A stretch of DNA of 42,467 bases from Acidaminococcales bacterium (GTDB lineage: Bacteria > Bacillota > Negativicutes > Acidaminococcales > JAISLQ01). Positions within the stretch are counted from its first letter, which is position 1, and the number at the start of each line of letters is the position of its first letter. Under the pieces are notes generated by a model. That model saw only the letters and a program-made list of their open reading frames with translations, did no database searches and was not told the origin of the DNA. This document shows, piece after piece, positions 1 to 7,679 of this stretch. The translations under genes were made by a program, and so were the position numbers. The stretch is from the NCBI GenBank assembly GCA_031290885.1, contig JAISLQ010000003.1, forward strand, positions 1-42,467, in the 5' to 3' direction.

Positions 1-722
1 AAAAGCACTTTGAAAGGCAAGGAAATCATTGCCGGCGGCAGCATCATCATGCCCATGGACATCAGCGTGCTCGCAACAACCATGTCAATGACAATAAAAG
101 GAACGTAGACAAGGAACCCTATTTGAAAAGCGGTCTTCAACTCGCTGATCATGAAAGCCGGTATAAGCGCAAAAGTGGAAACGTCGGCCTGGGTTTCCGG
201 CCGGCTGTCGCCGGCGACATCAACAAAAAGCGCAAGATCGTTTTCCCGCGTCTGTTTGAACATAAAAGACCGAATCGGCTGGAGCGCGGCGTTATAAGCG
301 TCTTCCTGCGAAAGCGTCCCCGCTATGTAAGGCTGCAGCGCCTTGCTGTTTATCTCCGAAAAGTATGGGGACATAATGAAAAAAGTAAGAAATATGGCCA
401 GGCTGACCAATACCTGGTTGGGCGGCATCTGCTGCGTCCCCAGCGCGTTGCGCACGAAGGAAAGCACCACCACGATCCTGGTAAAAGACGTAACCATGAT
501 CAGTATGGACGGCGCCAGGGTGAGTACCGTGAGGGCAAAAAGTATTTGCAGGCTTGCCGTCAGATCGGACGGGCCGGCTGGATCGCCGATCGCTATATTT
601 ATATTTGGTATGGGAAGAACCGGCGCGGCGGCCGCAAAAGCGCTGCCCGCCAGGCAGATCGCGGCGGCGGCCGAAGACAGCAAAAGCAAACAGCCAAAGC
701 CAAATGCTTTTTTTGTATTCAT
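1..722 (-). CDS. fliP: Flagellar export gate protein FliP (3' end cut by window)
   Basis: FliP is a core membrane subunit of the flagellar type III export gate, forming the channel with FliQ and FliR. The reading frame runs off the left edge, so the last few residues are missing; about 240 residues are visible. The N-terminus is a cleavable signal peptide (MNTKKAFGFG, then a Leu/Ala-rich core ending in AFA). It is followed by hydrophobic segments with the family-typical stretches LAPSILIMVTSFTRIVVVLS and, near the cut end, MGMMMLPPAMISLPF. The ATG lies 1 base after the fliO stop, so the two are translationally coupled. FliQ, FliR, FlhB and FlhA would be expected beyond the window. Confidence 0.95.
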   Translation of the reverse strand, partial: MNTKKAFGFGCLLLLSSAAAAICLAGSAFAAAAPVLPIPNINIAIGDPAGPSDLTASLQILFALTVLTLAPSILIMVTSFTRIVVVLSFVRNALGTQQMPPNQVLVSLAIFLTFFIMSPYFSEINSKALQPYIAGTLSQEDAYNAALQPIRSFMFKQTRENDLALFVDVAGDSRPETQADVSTFALIPAFMISELKTAFQIGFLVYVPFIVIDMVVASTLMSMGMMMLPPAMISLPFKVL

Positions 723-723
723 G

Positions 724-1254
724 CTAAAAAGGTCCCCTTTTTTTGCCGCCGGGCAAATTGCGGAGCATTGGCTTGATTTTCTTTTGCAGGTTGTCCAGCG
801 CCCGGCTTTGGTAACCGAAAACGCCTTCCTGATTTTTACCGGACAAGTCTTCCTTTATCCTTTCTATGTCCACGGAAGAGGATATTTCCTTGAGCAAAGA
901 GACGCTGTGCTCGGTAACGCCTAAAACCAACACGGCGCCGTTCAATTCGACAAAAACTATCCTTTTGTTATGATCCAAAGGCATGCTGCCCAATACATTG
1001 CCGGCGGCTCTCATCCGCGCGGCGCCAAATTTGCCGCCGATAAGTTTTGAGGCCAAATAAGCCAGCAGCAACACTAAAAAAAAGGCAAAAATCAACGTCA
1101 AAATATAAAAAAAAGTCGAATAAGGCGCTGTATTGCCTGTCAGGGCAGACCCCCGATTTTCCAGGTACCCCGGGGAACCTGCGGCCGCCCCGGCCAGCTT
1201 GTCCCCCAAGGCGGCGGCCGATGGCGGCAAAAACGCCGGAGCAAAGCGAAACAC
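724..1254 (-). CDS. fliO: Flagellar biosynthesis protein FliO
   Basis: FliO is a small bitopic membrane protein that assists assembly of the FliP ring of the flagellar export gate. The 176-residue product has one strong transmembrane helix at about residues 46-70 (FFYILTLIFAFFLVLLLAYL). It is followed by a basic cytoplasmic region with the FliO-type stretch GSMPLDHNKRIVFVELNG and the VLGVTEHSVSLL motif. The start is GTG, 4 bases after the cheY stop, with only a weak ribosome site, which suggests coupling. FliO is poorly conserved, so the call rests on the topology, the C-terminal motif and the position before fliP. Confidence 0.85.
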   Translation of the reverse strand: MFRFAPAFLPPSAAALGDKLAGAAAGSPGYLENRGSALTGNTAPYSTFFYILTLIFAFFLVLLLAYLASKLIGGKFGAARMRAAGNVLGSMPLDHNKRIVFVELNGAVLVLGVTEHSVSLLKEISSSVDIERIKEDLSGKNQEGVFGYQSRALDNLQKKIKPMLRNLPGGKKRGPF

Positions 1255-1258
1255 TTCT

Positions 1259-1621
1259 TTACCCTAACGCTTTGCGCATTGCCTCTACCACGCGGTCAGG
1301 CTGGAAAGGTTTGACGATGAAATCTTTTGCGCCGGCCTGTATCGCCTCGATGACCATGGCCTGCTGGCCCATGGCGCTGCACATAATGATCTTGGCGGAA
1401 GAATCAAAAGCCCTTATGTCTTTGACCGCCGATATGCCGTCCTTTTCCGGCATGGTAATGTCCATTGTCGTAAGATCGGGCTTTAAGTCTTTATATTTTT
1501 CCAACGCTTCCGACCCGTTGCTGGCCTCCCCGACAACTTCAAAATCGTTCTTTGTGAGAATGTCTTTGATCATCATCCTCATAAAAGCCGCATCGTCAAC
1601 AACCAAAACTCTTGTCGCCAT
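1259..1621 (-). CDS. cheY: Chemotaxis response regulator CheY
   Basis: This single-domain response regulator is phosphorylated by CheA and binds the FliM/FliY switch to change flagellar rotation. All receiver-domain residues are present: acidic pair D9/D10, phosphoacceptor D54 (TTMDITMPEKDG), S82 and K104 (FIVKPF). The length of 120 residues is exactly one receiver domain. The start is ATG behind a strong AAAGGAGA site. The position between fliY (a CheY-P phosphatase) and fliO is the standard one in Firmicute flagellar operons, and it puts the signal and its eraser in one transcript. No CheA is in the window. Confidence 0.95.
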   Translation of the reverse strand: MATRVLVVDDAAFMRMMIKDILTKNDFEVVGEASNGSEALEKYKDLKPDLTTMDITMPEKDGISAVKDIRAFDSSAKIIMCSAMGQQAMVIEAIQAGAKDFIVKPFQPDRVVEAMRKALG

Positions 1622-1667
1622 TTAAAATATCTCCTTTACAATCATAAAAATTTGCGCCCCCCACAAT

Positions 1668-2780
1668 TTATTGCAAATTATTGACCAGCTCAAGCGGGTT
1701 GACTATCTCGGTTATCCTGATGCCGAAGTTTTCGTCAATGACAACTACTTCGCCTTTGGCGATAAGTTTGGTATTTACATAAACGTCAATAGGCTCGCCC
1801 GCCAATTTGTCCAGTTCCACGACCGAACCTGGGCCAAGATCCAGAATCTCCCTGATAAGTTTCTTGGTCCTGCCGAGCTCTACCGTAACTTGCATCGGCA
1901 CGTCCATCAACAGCCCGATATTGCCGGCAAGGGCGGGCATGTTTTGCGGCTGCAGCGGCGCGAACTGCACTTGCTGCACCGGCACGCTGGCCACCGGCGC
2001 CCCCGATGGCTTAGGCGGCGCGTAAGCCGGCTGGGCGGGCGGCGGGGGCGCCGCAGGTGCGGAGGCGGCCTGCTTGGGAGGCGCGGCCGGGGGCGCGGCG
2101 GCCGCCTGGCTGCGCTGCATAAGCCTCTCCACCAACCTTTTCGCGACGTCCACCGACATCAGCTGCATCATTTCCGAATCAATGAGCGATCCGACTTCCA
2201 TGCGGAAAGCGACCTTCACGAGAGGATCCGGCGCGCCGGCCGCCATATTTTCCACATTGTCCTTTTGCGCAAAGTCGATCAGGGAAACCTTGGGCGGCGA
2301 AATGTCGAACTTTTCCTTGAACATGGTGGACATGGCCGTCGCGGTAGCTCCCATCATCTGGTTCATCGCCTCGGAAACCGCGCTCATGTATAGTTCGGAA
2401 ATTTCCGTCGGCGGATTGGTCCCGTCGTTGCCCATCATAAGGTCGGCAATAATCAGGGCGTCGCGCTCTTTAATGGCGAAAATATTCGTGCCTTGCTGGA
2501 CGCCCTGCGTATATTGCACCTCAATGACCAGGTAAGGCGTAGGATATTCGTTGCGGACTGTTTCCATCTTGGTGATCGTAACGCTCGGGGTCGTTATGCT
2601 TACTCTGTTCCCCAAAAGAATGGATAAAGTAGTGGCGGCGCTGCCCATGGAAATATTGCCGATCTCGCCGATAGTGTCTATTTCTTTGCTGGTAAGCGCG
2701 GCGGCGGCGGACGGCGGCGGACCCTCGTCAGCGTTCAATAACGCGTTAATCTCCTCCTGCGACAATAATCCATCATTCAT
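1668..2780 (-). CDS. fliY: Flagellar motor switch phosphatase FliY
   Basis: FliY is a C-ring component that also dephosphorylates CheY-P. Three parts are visible. The N-terminal LSQEEINALL (residues 6-15) resembles the CheY-binding peptide of FliM. A CheC-type phosphatase domain carries two ExxN active sites (E39/N42 in EIGNISMGSA; E137/N140 in SEAMNQMMGA). After a Pro/Ala-rich linker (about 210-280) comes a C-terminal FliN-like SpoA domain (VTVELGRTKKLIREILDLG). The ATG at 2780 is preferred over the one three codons earlier because AAGGAG ends right at that earlier ATG and lies 9 bases before the chosen one. It overlaps the fliM stop by 8 bases, giving translational coupling. 370 residues is normal. 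Confidence 0.95.
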   Translation of the reverse strand: MNDGLLSQEEINALLNADEGPPPSAAAALTSKEIDTIGEIGNISMGSAATTLSILLGNRVSITTPSVTITKMETVRNEYPTPYLVIEVQYTQGVQQGTNIFAIKERDALIIADLMMGNDGTNPPTEISELYMSAVSEAMNQMMGATATAMSTMFKEKFDISPPKVSLIDFAQKDNVENMAAGAPDPLVKVAFRMEVGSLIDSEMMQLMSVDVAKRLVERLMQRSQAAAAPPAAPPKQAASAPAAPPPPAQPAYAPPKPSGAPVASVPVQQVQFAPLQPQNMPALAGNIGLLMDVPMQVTVELGRTKKLIREILDLGPGSVVELDKLAGEPIDVYVNTKLIAKGEVVVIDENFGIRITEIVNPLELVNNLQ

Positions 2781-3774
2781 CGCTGTCATCTCCTTTATTG
2801 CTGCATACGCGCGTTACCTGCACAGCCATGTGTTTGCCGGAAAGGCCGGGACGGCATTTAAATTTTTCTTTCTGCCCCACGACAAAAGACAATTCGCCGT
2901 CAAATCTTGAGTCAAGCGGCAAAACGTCGCCGGGCGCGAGGCTTATCAACTCCTGCACGTTGATCGATGCCTTCCCCAAAACCACGCTTACGGGCACAGG
3001 CGTCTTGATCAGGCGTTTTTTCAGCGCGTATGTTTCCGTCACGTCCCGCCTGTTGGAAGAAGACGCGACCCAGAAGGTGGTGGTGAGCTTGCTCATTATC
3101 GGCTCCAGTACCAAATAAGGAATGCAAACGGTCATCAATCCTTCCGTCTGCATTATTTTTGCCTGCAAAGTAACAATCACCACCATGTCGCTTGGCGGCA
3201 CAATCTGGGTAAACTGCGGATTGCTCTCAAGCGTATCGAGGCGCGGCTCCACCTCAATTACTTGCTTCCATGCCTCCTGCATCTGTTCAAGCGCTTTTGC
3301 CATCACCCTTGAGATTATGGCTTCCTCAATGTCGGTAAGGGCGCGCGCTTTGCTAAAGGAACCGCCCACCCCGCCGAACAGTCGGTCGATCATGGCGAAA
3401 ACCAGCGAAGGGTTCATCTCGAACACCGCGTTCCCTTTCAGGGGCGAAAGCTGAAATATGCCAATGACGCTAGGGCTAGGCAGCGAGCGGATGAATTCTT
3501 CATAAGTAAGCTGGTCCACCGACGCGACTTCAATGTTGATCATGGTGCGAAGGTGCGCGGACAGATATGTGTTCAAAAGCCTGGCAAAATTTTCATGGAT
3601 CATGTAAAGGGTACGTATCTGATCTTTGGAAAATTTGTCGGGGCGCTTGAAGTCATATATCTTGATCTTCTTCTGTTCCTGCTCCGTGCGCATTTCGTTA
3701 ACATCAACCGTGCCGGTCGAAAGCGCGGACAAAAGATCGTCTATCTCAGACTGTGAAAGAACGTCCCCAGCCAA
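2773..3774 (-). CDS. fliM: Flagellar motor switch protein FliM
   Basis: FliM is the middle layer of the C-ring and the main CheY-P receptor. The N-terminal LSQSEIDDLLSAL (residues 6-18) is the CheY-binding peptide. The middle CheC-like domain contains the torque-interface hallmark FAMIDRLFGGVGG, and the C-terminal SpoA domain contains PVSVVLGKASINVQELISLA. 333 residues matches the family. The start is TTG, placed 9 bases after AGGAGG; a nearby ATG is in another frame. It sits between fliL and fliY, in the usual Gram-positive order. Confidence 0.96.
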   Translation of the reverse strand: MAGDVLSQSEIDDLLSALSTGTVDVNEMRTEQEQKKIKIYDFKRPDKFSKDQIRTLYMIHENFARLLNTYLSAHLRTMINIEVASVDQLTYEEFIRSLPSPSVIGIFQLSPLKGNAVFEMNPSLVFAMIDRLFGGVGGSFSKARALTDIEEAIISRVMAKALEQMQEAWKQVIEVEPRLDTLESNPQFTQIVPPSDMVVIVTLQAKIMQTEGLMTVCIPYLVLEPIMSKLTTTFWVASSSNRRDVTETYALKKRLIKTPVPVSVVLGKASINVQELISLAPGDVLPLDSRFDGELSFVVGQKEKFKCRPGLSGKHMAVQVTRVCSNKGDDSDE

Positions 3775-3810
3775 ACGCCATCCCCTCCTCTCTATTTTGC
3801 CGGCAAAGCG

Positions 3811-4311
3811 TCATTGAATGACGGCGTTGGTTATATAAACGGCCAATACCCTGTCGGCGCCCAGCGCTTCGTTCAGTTCTTTTTTTATGGCCGCTTTCAG
3901 TTCATCCTGCCGTCCGGCGAGGAAAGCGTCAATTTTTTGGGAACGCAGAAATTTTATTATGTTGTCATTTATCTTCATTTCATCTTGCGGCGTTATTGAC
4001 AATTTGCCGGTTTCGTCCTTGGTCGGCTCCACTTCGAGCGTCATGAGTATTTTCAAATATCGCCCGGTAATCCCGCCGATATTGATGACAACGCCGTCTT
4101 TGGGGTCGCCGATCTTTAAGAGCTGGCCGGGTTCGCGTTTGACGATAACCGTTACCGGCTGCCGGTCGCCGGCAATCTTTGCGGCGACAAAAAAGGATAT
4201 GCCGCCCGCGAGCACAATGCCCAAAATAGCGAGTACGACGCCAATGACAATCGACATTTTAGGTTTGGGTATTTTTGTTTTTTTCTCCTCAGCAACTTTT
4301 TCTTCCGCCAA
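3811..4311 (-). CDS. fliL: Flagellar basal body-associated protein FliL
   Basis: FliL is a single-pass inner-membrane protein around the stator that tunes motor output. It has a short basic, Lys/Glu-rich cytoplasmic tail, one transmembrane helix (MSIVIGVVLAILGIVLAGGI) and a periplasmic domain with ITGRYLKILMTLEVEP and the C-terminal ITNAVIQ. The TTG at 4311 is chosen because AAGGCGGTG, one mismatch from a perfect ribosome site, lies 6 bases before it. A TTG seven codons earlier has no good site. It is the first gene after a strong promoter (4433-4461), so it probably heads a sub-operon fliL-fliM-fliY-cheY-fliO-fliP. Confidence 0.93.
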   Translation of the reverse strand: MAEEKVAEEKKTKIPKPKMSIVIGVVLAILGIVLAGGISFFVAAKIAGDRQPVTVIVKREPGQLLKIGDPKDGVVINIGGITGRYLKILMTLEVEPTKDETGKLSITPQDEMKINDNIIKFLRSQKIDAFLAGRQDELKAAIKKELNEALGADRVLAVYITNAVIQ

Positions 4312-4485
4312 AATCCACACCGCCTTATTCAACTTTATTGTAAATTAAACAGAGCGTCCAGTTCTGCGCCGCTATGGCAAAGTTCTACGCGCGCGCGCCG
4401 ATTTCCTGTCAAAAACAACTGTACACGCAAATATAATATAAAATTTATCTGAACATGTCAAACCCATATAACAAAGCTCGGCACG
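4312..4485 (-). other. AT-rich fliL leader with promoter
   Basis: This non-coding stretch between flbD and fliL is AT-rich in its upstream half, unlike the surrounding GC-rich genes. It contains the promoter described separately. A second TTGACA lies at about 4409-4414 with only a weak -10 (TAGAAC). No motA/motB genes lie here, although they do in the flagellar clusters of some clostridia. Confidence 0.6.
4433..4461 (-). promoter_or_regulatory. Sigma-A-type promoter upstream of fliL
   Basis: On the minus strand, TTGACA (4461-4456) and TATTAT (4438-4433) are separated by 17 bases: a perfect -35, a 5/6 -10 and ideal spacing. It lies after flbD and before fliL, downstream of the post-flgE hairpin, which fits an internal restart of transcription for the switch and export-gate genes. 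Confidence 0.75.
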
Positions 4486-4680
4486 TTATCTGGCAAATTT
4501 ACCAAGCTCGCGGCGAAATTCCAGGATTTTTTTGACTATCTCCTTGGCCGATTCCTCCACGATAAGTTTGCGGCCGCTGGTCAAGGTAATCACGGTGTCG
4601 GGGGTTTCCTCAATCGTTTCGATAAGATCGGAGTTGAGGACGAATTCGTCTTTCGACTGAAATTTTGCCAATGTTATCAT
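4486..4680 (-). CDS. flbD: Flagellar protein FlbD (SwrD family)
   Basis: This 64-residue protein of the FlbD family is found just after the hook gene in many Firmicute flagellar operons. The B. subtilis member SwrD raises motor power. Family features are MITLAKFQSKDEFVLNSDLI and the PDTVITLTSGRKLIVEES segment. The ATG at 4680 is preferred because AAGGTG is 7 bases upstream; the ATG two codons earlier is too close to that site. It is read between the post-flgE hairpin and the fliL promoter, so its expression may depend on read-through. Confidence 0.9.
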   Translation of the reverse strand: MITLAKFQSKDEFVLNSDLIETIEETPDTVITLTSGRKLIVEESAKEIVKKILEFRRELGKFAR

Positions 4681-4717
4681 TTTCATTCACCTTATTAAAA
4701 ATTTTTTTGCCGGCCGC

Positions 4718-4761
4718 AAAAGCCCCGGCGGGGGCGGGCCGCGCCCCCGCCCCGGGCTTTT
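4718..4761 (-). terminator. Strong hairpin directly after flgE
   Basis: It begins one base after the flgE stop. AAAAGCCC pairs with GGGCTTTT, and above a small bulge GGCGGGGGC pairs with GCCCCCGCC around a 7-base loop, giving 17 mostly G-C pairs. In the minus direction it ends in CTTTTG, a short U-run, and a second small hairpin (TTTTGC/GCAAAA) follows. It could be a partial terminator or a 3'-end stabiliser of the hook-region mRNA. With a U-run this short, complete termination is unlikely. Confidence 0.65.
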
Positions 4762-4762
4762 A

Positions 4763-6460
4763 TCAGCGTTTGAGGTTCATAAGTTCCTGAAGCAGCTCGT
4801 CCGAGGTTGTTATAATGCGGGAATTGGACTGGTAGCCGCGCTGGGTTACGATCATGTTGGTAAATTCTTCGGCCAAATCCACGTTGGCCATTTCCAGGAC
4901 GCCCGCCTGCAAGGTGCCGCGCCCGCCAACGCCGGCCTCGCCGATAATGGGGTCGCCGGAGTTGTTGGATTTGGTGAAAAGGGTGGAGCCCGCCCGTTCC
5001 AAACCCTGCTGGTTGTTGAAGATGCAGGTGGCTACCTGCCCCAAGTTGAGCTGCTGGCCGTTGGAATAGGTGCCGACAATGACGCCGGCGGCGTTGATGG
5101 TCTTGTCCATAAGGTCGCCCGCGGCGTAACCGTCCTGGTAAGGGTCGCCCAAATTGAAGCCGCCCGCGTACTGGACCAATTCGCCGTAGTTGGGATCGGT
5201 GTAGCTTACGTTGATGACATGGGGGTTAGGGTTGACGGTGTTGTCCGGGATATAGGAAAGGGCCGTATTGCCGGCGGCCGTTACCGCCGGCGTGTTCAGA
5301 TTTGTCGCGGCGGCGGCTACGCCAACCTTTTCCGTCAAGGCGGCAAGATTTACCGCCGTGCCGTCGCTTAGGGTAACTGTCGGCAAATTGCTTCCGCCCG
5401 GAACAAGGACGGATGTAGCGGAATAGCTCCCCGATCCTACGGTCTGGCCGTTTTCGGAAAATACCAGCTGCCATTCGGCGTCGCCCGCCACGCCGGTGGA
5501 GTCGCCCTTGGTACAAGTGGCCTTCACGCCTATGGCGCGCACCGCGCCGTTATAGTCGGTAAAAATTATCACGCTGCCGGCCGTCTGCCCCAAGACGCCT
5601 TGTGAATTTAGGTTGACGGCGCCGGAAAACGGGCTGCCGGAGGTGAAATTGCCCGTACTGCCAAGATCGGGCAAAGTCATGCTTAAATCCTGCACGTTCT
5701 GGAATTTGCCGTTGGGATCGAAACTCACGATTTTGACGTTGCCGACAATGTCGTCTTCGTTCGGCGTCGGCGGGCTGGTTGATCTCTTGGCGCCCGTTAT
5801 GCTGGTGTAAGCCAGCCACTGGTTGTCGCCGACCTTGGTGTACATGGTGCTCAGCCGGTGGGCGTACCCTTCCGCGTCATAGACGTCCTTGGTCGCCGAT
5901 TTCGCTTCGCCGAGCACGGCGTCCGCCATGAGGTTGCCGTTGAAGGTTACCGTCTTGGTTATTTTCGGCTCCATAGTGGCGGTGATGGATATCTTCAGCG
6001 GCTCAACGGGCGCGGATGTATTAATGGCGCCGCTGACCTTGTCCGCCGGCCAGCCCATGACGCGCAGGCCCTCGTTGGTAACGAAATTGCCCTCGGAGTC
6101 AAAGTAGAAGTTGCCCGCCCGGGTGTAGTAGGACTGGCCGCCGTTGTTTACGATGAAGAAACCGTTGTTGTTGATGGCAAGATCGGTGTTGACGTTGGTG
6201 GTCTGAAAGCTGGTCTTGGTAAAGAGTATGTCGATGGAGGCGGTTTTTACGCCGAGGCCGATCTGTTTGGCGTTTATGCCGCCGACGTTGGCGCGCGGGG
6301 CGGTCGCGCCCTGCATGGTCTGGCTCAGGGAATCCTGGAAAATCGTGCGGCTGCTTTTGAAGCCGATGGTGTTGACATTGGCGATATTGTTACTGAGGAC
6401 GTCCATTCTGGTCTGATGGTTGGTCAGGCCGGACACCCCAGTATAGAGTGAACGCATCAT
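4763..6460 (-). CDS. flgE: Flagellar hook protein FlgE
   Basis: FlgE polymerises into the hook, the universal joint between basal body and filament. The N-terminal rod/hook motif LYTGVSGLTNHQTRMDVLSN with NNIANVNTIGFKSSR (residues 5-39) and the C-terminal segment NVDLAEEFTNMIVTQRGYQS form the D0 coiled-coil core. The middle (about 150-440) is Gly/Ser/Thr/Asn-rich and makes up the surface domains. At 565 residues it is longer than enteric FlgE (about 400), with the extra length in the variable middle. The first of two adjacent ATGs is 12 bases after GGGAGG. The gene is flanked by strong hairpins on both sides. Confidence 0.95.
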   Translation of the reverse strand: MMRSLYTGVSGLTNHQTRMDVLSNNIANVNTIGFKSSRTIFQDSLSQTMQGATAPRANVGGINAKQIGLGVKTASIDILFTKTSFQTTNVNTDLAINNNGFFIVNNGGQSYYTRAGNFYFDSEGNFVTNEGLRVMGWPADKVSGAINTSAPVEPLKISITATMEPKITKTVTFNGNLMADAVLGEAKSATKDVYDAEGYAHRLSTMYTKVGDNQWLAYTSITGAKRSTSPPTPNEDDIVGNVKIVSFDPNGKFQNVQDLSMTLPDLGSTGNFTSGSPFSGAVNLNSQGVLGQTAGSVIIFTDYNGAVRAIGVKATCTKGDSTGVAGDAEWQLVFSENGQTVGSGSYSATSVLVPGGSNLPTVTLSDGTAVNLAALTEKVGVAAAATNLNTPAVTAAGNTALSYIPDNTVNPNPHVINVSYTDPNYGELVQYAGGFNLGDPYQDGYAAGDLMDKTINAAGVIVGTYSNGQQLNLGQVATCIFNNQQGLERAGSTLFTKSNNSGDPIIGEAGVGGRGTLQAGVLEMANVDLAEEFTNMIVTQRGYQSNSRIITTSDELLQELMNLKR

Positions 6461-6485
6461 ATCTTATAAAAACCTCCCGTTTGCT

Positions 6486-6574
6486 GCCGGGCGCCCCCGG
6501 CGCAGAATAGATACACGGCGTTTTGCCAACCATGGTTTCCCGCCTATGCGGGGAAGTCCCTTCAGCCCTTCCCC
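6486..6574 (-). other. Hairpins in the flgE leader
   Basis: The 140-base gap in front of flgE contains a perfect 6-bp GC stem (6486-6491 with 6496-6501, loop of 4) just before the flgE ribosome site. A 7-bp stem GGGGAAG/CTTCCCC spans 6550-6574. Next to it (about 6575-6600) is a CCTT/AAGG mini-hairpin containing CTTCGACAAG, similar to a short palindromic repeat seen in many bacterial genomes. None has a U-run, so they look like mRNA structure or processing sites, not terminators. Confidence 0.5.
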
Positions 6575-6600
6575 CTGAGCTTCCTTGTCGAAGGTCCGGC

Positions 6601-6993
6601 TCATATGACTATGGCGCTGTCGATGTTGGTAAATACGTTGTCTTTTGCCGACGCGCCGTCCAAGGCGGTAATCACGGTGCGGTTGCTGACGCTCACCACG
6701 AAAGCCATTTGATTGTCCATCAATATCAGCGATTCGCGCGCCCCTTTGCCTGCCGCTTTGTCAACGGCCATCCGCAGCCTTTCCATCTGTTCAAAGTCAA
6801 GTTTTATTTCCCTTTGCGCCAGCCTTTGCAAAGCGTGCCGGGAAAATTTTACCTGCCTTAGCTCCTTTTGCAAAACATCCTGAAAGTTTACCGCCGGCGC
6901 CGCAGCCGATTTGCCGGCCGATACCGTATTGGCGCCGGCATTGGCTGATAAAATGGGGTTAAACGGGTAAAGAATCTTGGCATCGCCCATCAT
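6601..6993 (-). CDS. Flagellar operon protein, TIGR02530-like
   Basis: This small conserved protein is found between flgD and flgE in many Firmicute flagellar operons; its role is not established. The recognisable part is the C-terminal half: VKFSRHALQRLAQREIKL, then FEQMERLRMAVDKAAGKGAR, then a segment ending NVFTNIDSAIVI. The ATG at 6993 is preferred because GGAGG lies 7 bases upstream; an ATG eight codons earlier has no site. The product is 130 residues, basic and soluble, with no signal peptide. A hook-assembly role is guilt by association only. Confidence 0.82.
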   Translation of the reverse strand: MMGDAKILYPFNPILSANAGANTVSAGKSAAAPAVNFQDVLQKELRQVKFSRHALQRLAQREIKLDFEQMERLRMAVDKAAGKGARESLILMDNQMAFVVSVSNRTVITALDGASAKDNVFTNIDSAIVI

Positions 6994-7035
6994 CGGAAAA
7001 CCTCCCTGCCCATACATTTTCCCGATACCGGCCTT

Positions 7036-7665
7036 TCAGTCCGCAACATCTGTAACGCCTGACAAAGCTATGAATTTGTCGTTTCCTTTCTCGTCTTTGC
7101 CTACCAGGAGGTATACCTGCGCGCCCGCCGCCCGGACTGCCTCGACCCGGCCGGTTTTGCCGACCGACTTGCCGTCCGCGTCCGGTTCATACCAGGTAAC
7201 TTTCTTGCCGATCAAAGCCGATGCCTGGCTGAGCTGGGAAGTAACCGCCGCGTTGGGATCTTCGATAAGTTTGACGTCGGAATATTTGATCTCCTTGCCG
7301 GTCTGCGCGTCCACCACCAGATAGACACTGCTCCCGTCCACCCGAACCGACTCGACCACCGCGTAATAGGTTTTGGTCGCGCCGCCGGACATTTCCTGCC
7401 AGGTTACCTGCTTGCCGATGAGTGCCGCCGCCTGGCTGGCCGACATGGACGAACTCATGTTCTGCATTTGTTCCAGCATGGAGAAGGTGGAAAGCTGCGC
7501 GATAAACTCCTTGTCTTCCGAGGGGTTGAGCGGATCCTGGTTTTGTATCTGCGCTACCAACAACTGCAAAAAGGCTTCTTTGCCAAGCTCGCCGTTTTTA
7601 TTGGCAACGCTGCCGGTCGCGGCGGTTGCCGGCGCCACGCCGGTAATGCTGCTTACTGTCGCCAT
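7036..7665 (-). CDS. flgD: Flagellar hook capping protein FlgD
   Basis: FlgD is the scaffold that sits on the growing hook and lets FlgE subunits polymerise; it is discarded later. The family signature is at residues 26-65: [20 protein letters not shown], then [20 protein letters not shown]. The C-terminal part (about 80-209) contains two similar segments starting ALIGKQVTW and ALIGKKVTW, each followed by a beta-rich stretch, which suggests a duplicated Tudor-like fold. ATG follows AGAAAGGAGA. It is placed between fliK (length control) and the hook gene. Confidence 0.94.
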   Translation of the reverse strand: MATVSSITGVAPATAATGSVANKNGELGKEAFLQLLVAQIQNQDPLNPSEDKEFIAQLSTFSMLEQMQNMSSSMSASQAAALIGKQVTWQEMSGGATKTYYAVVESVRVDGSSVYLVVDAQTGKEIKYSDVKLIEDPNAAVTSQLSQASALIGKKVTWYEPDADGKSVGKTGRVEAVRAAGAQVYLLVGKDEKGNDKFIALSGVTDVAD

Positions 7666-7679
7666 TTTTTCTCCTTTCT

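Noticed and set aside
4312-4485. Deleted motA/motB between flbD and fliL
   Set aside because: Some clostridia have motAB here, but B. subtilis does not, so absence is not evidence of a deletion.
6486-6501. Rho-independent terminator before flgE
   Set aside because: The stem is stable but is followed by AGCAAACGGGAGG, not a U-run, so it is treated as leader structure.
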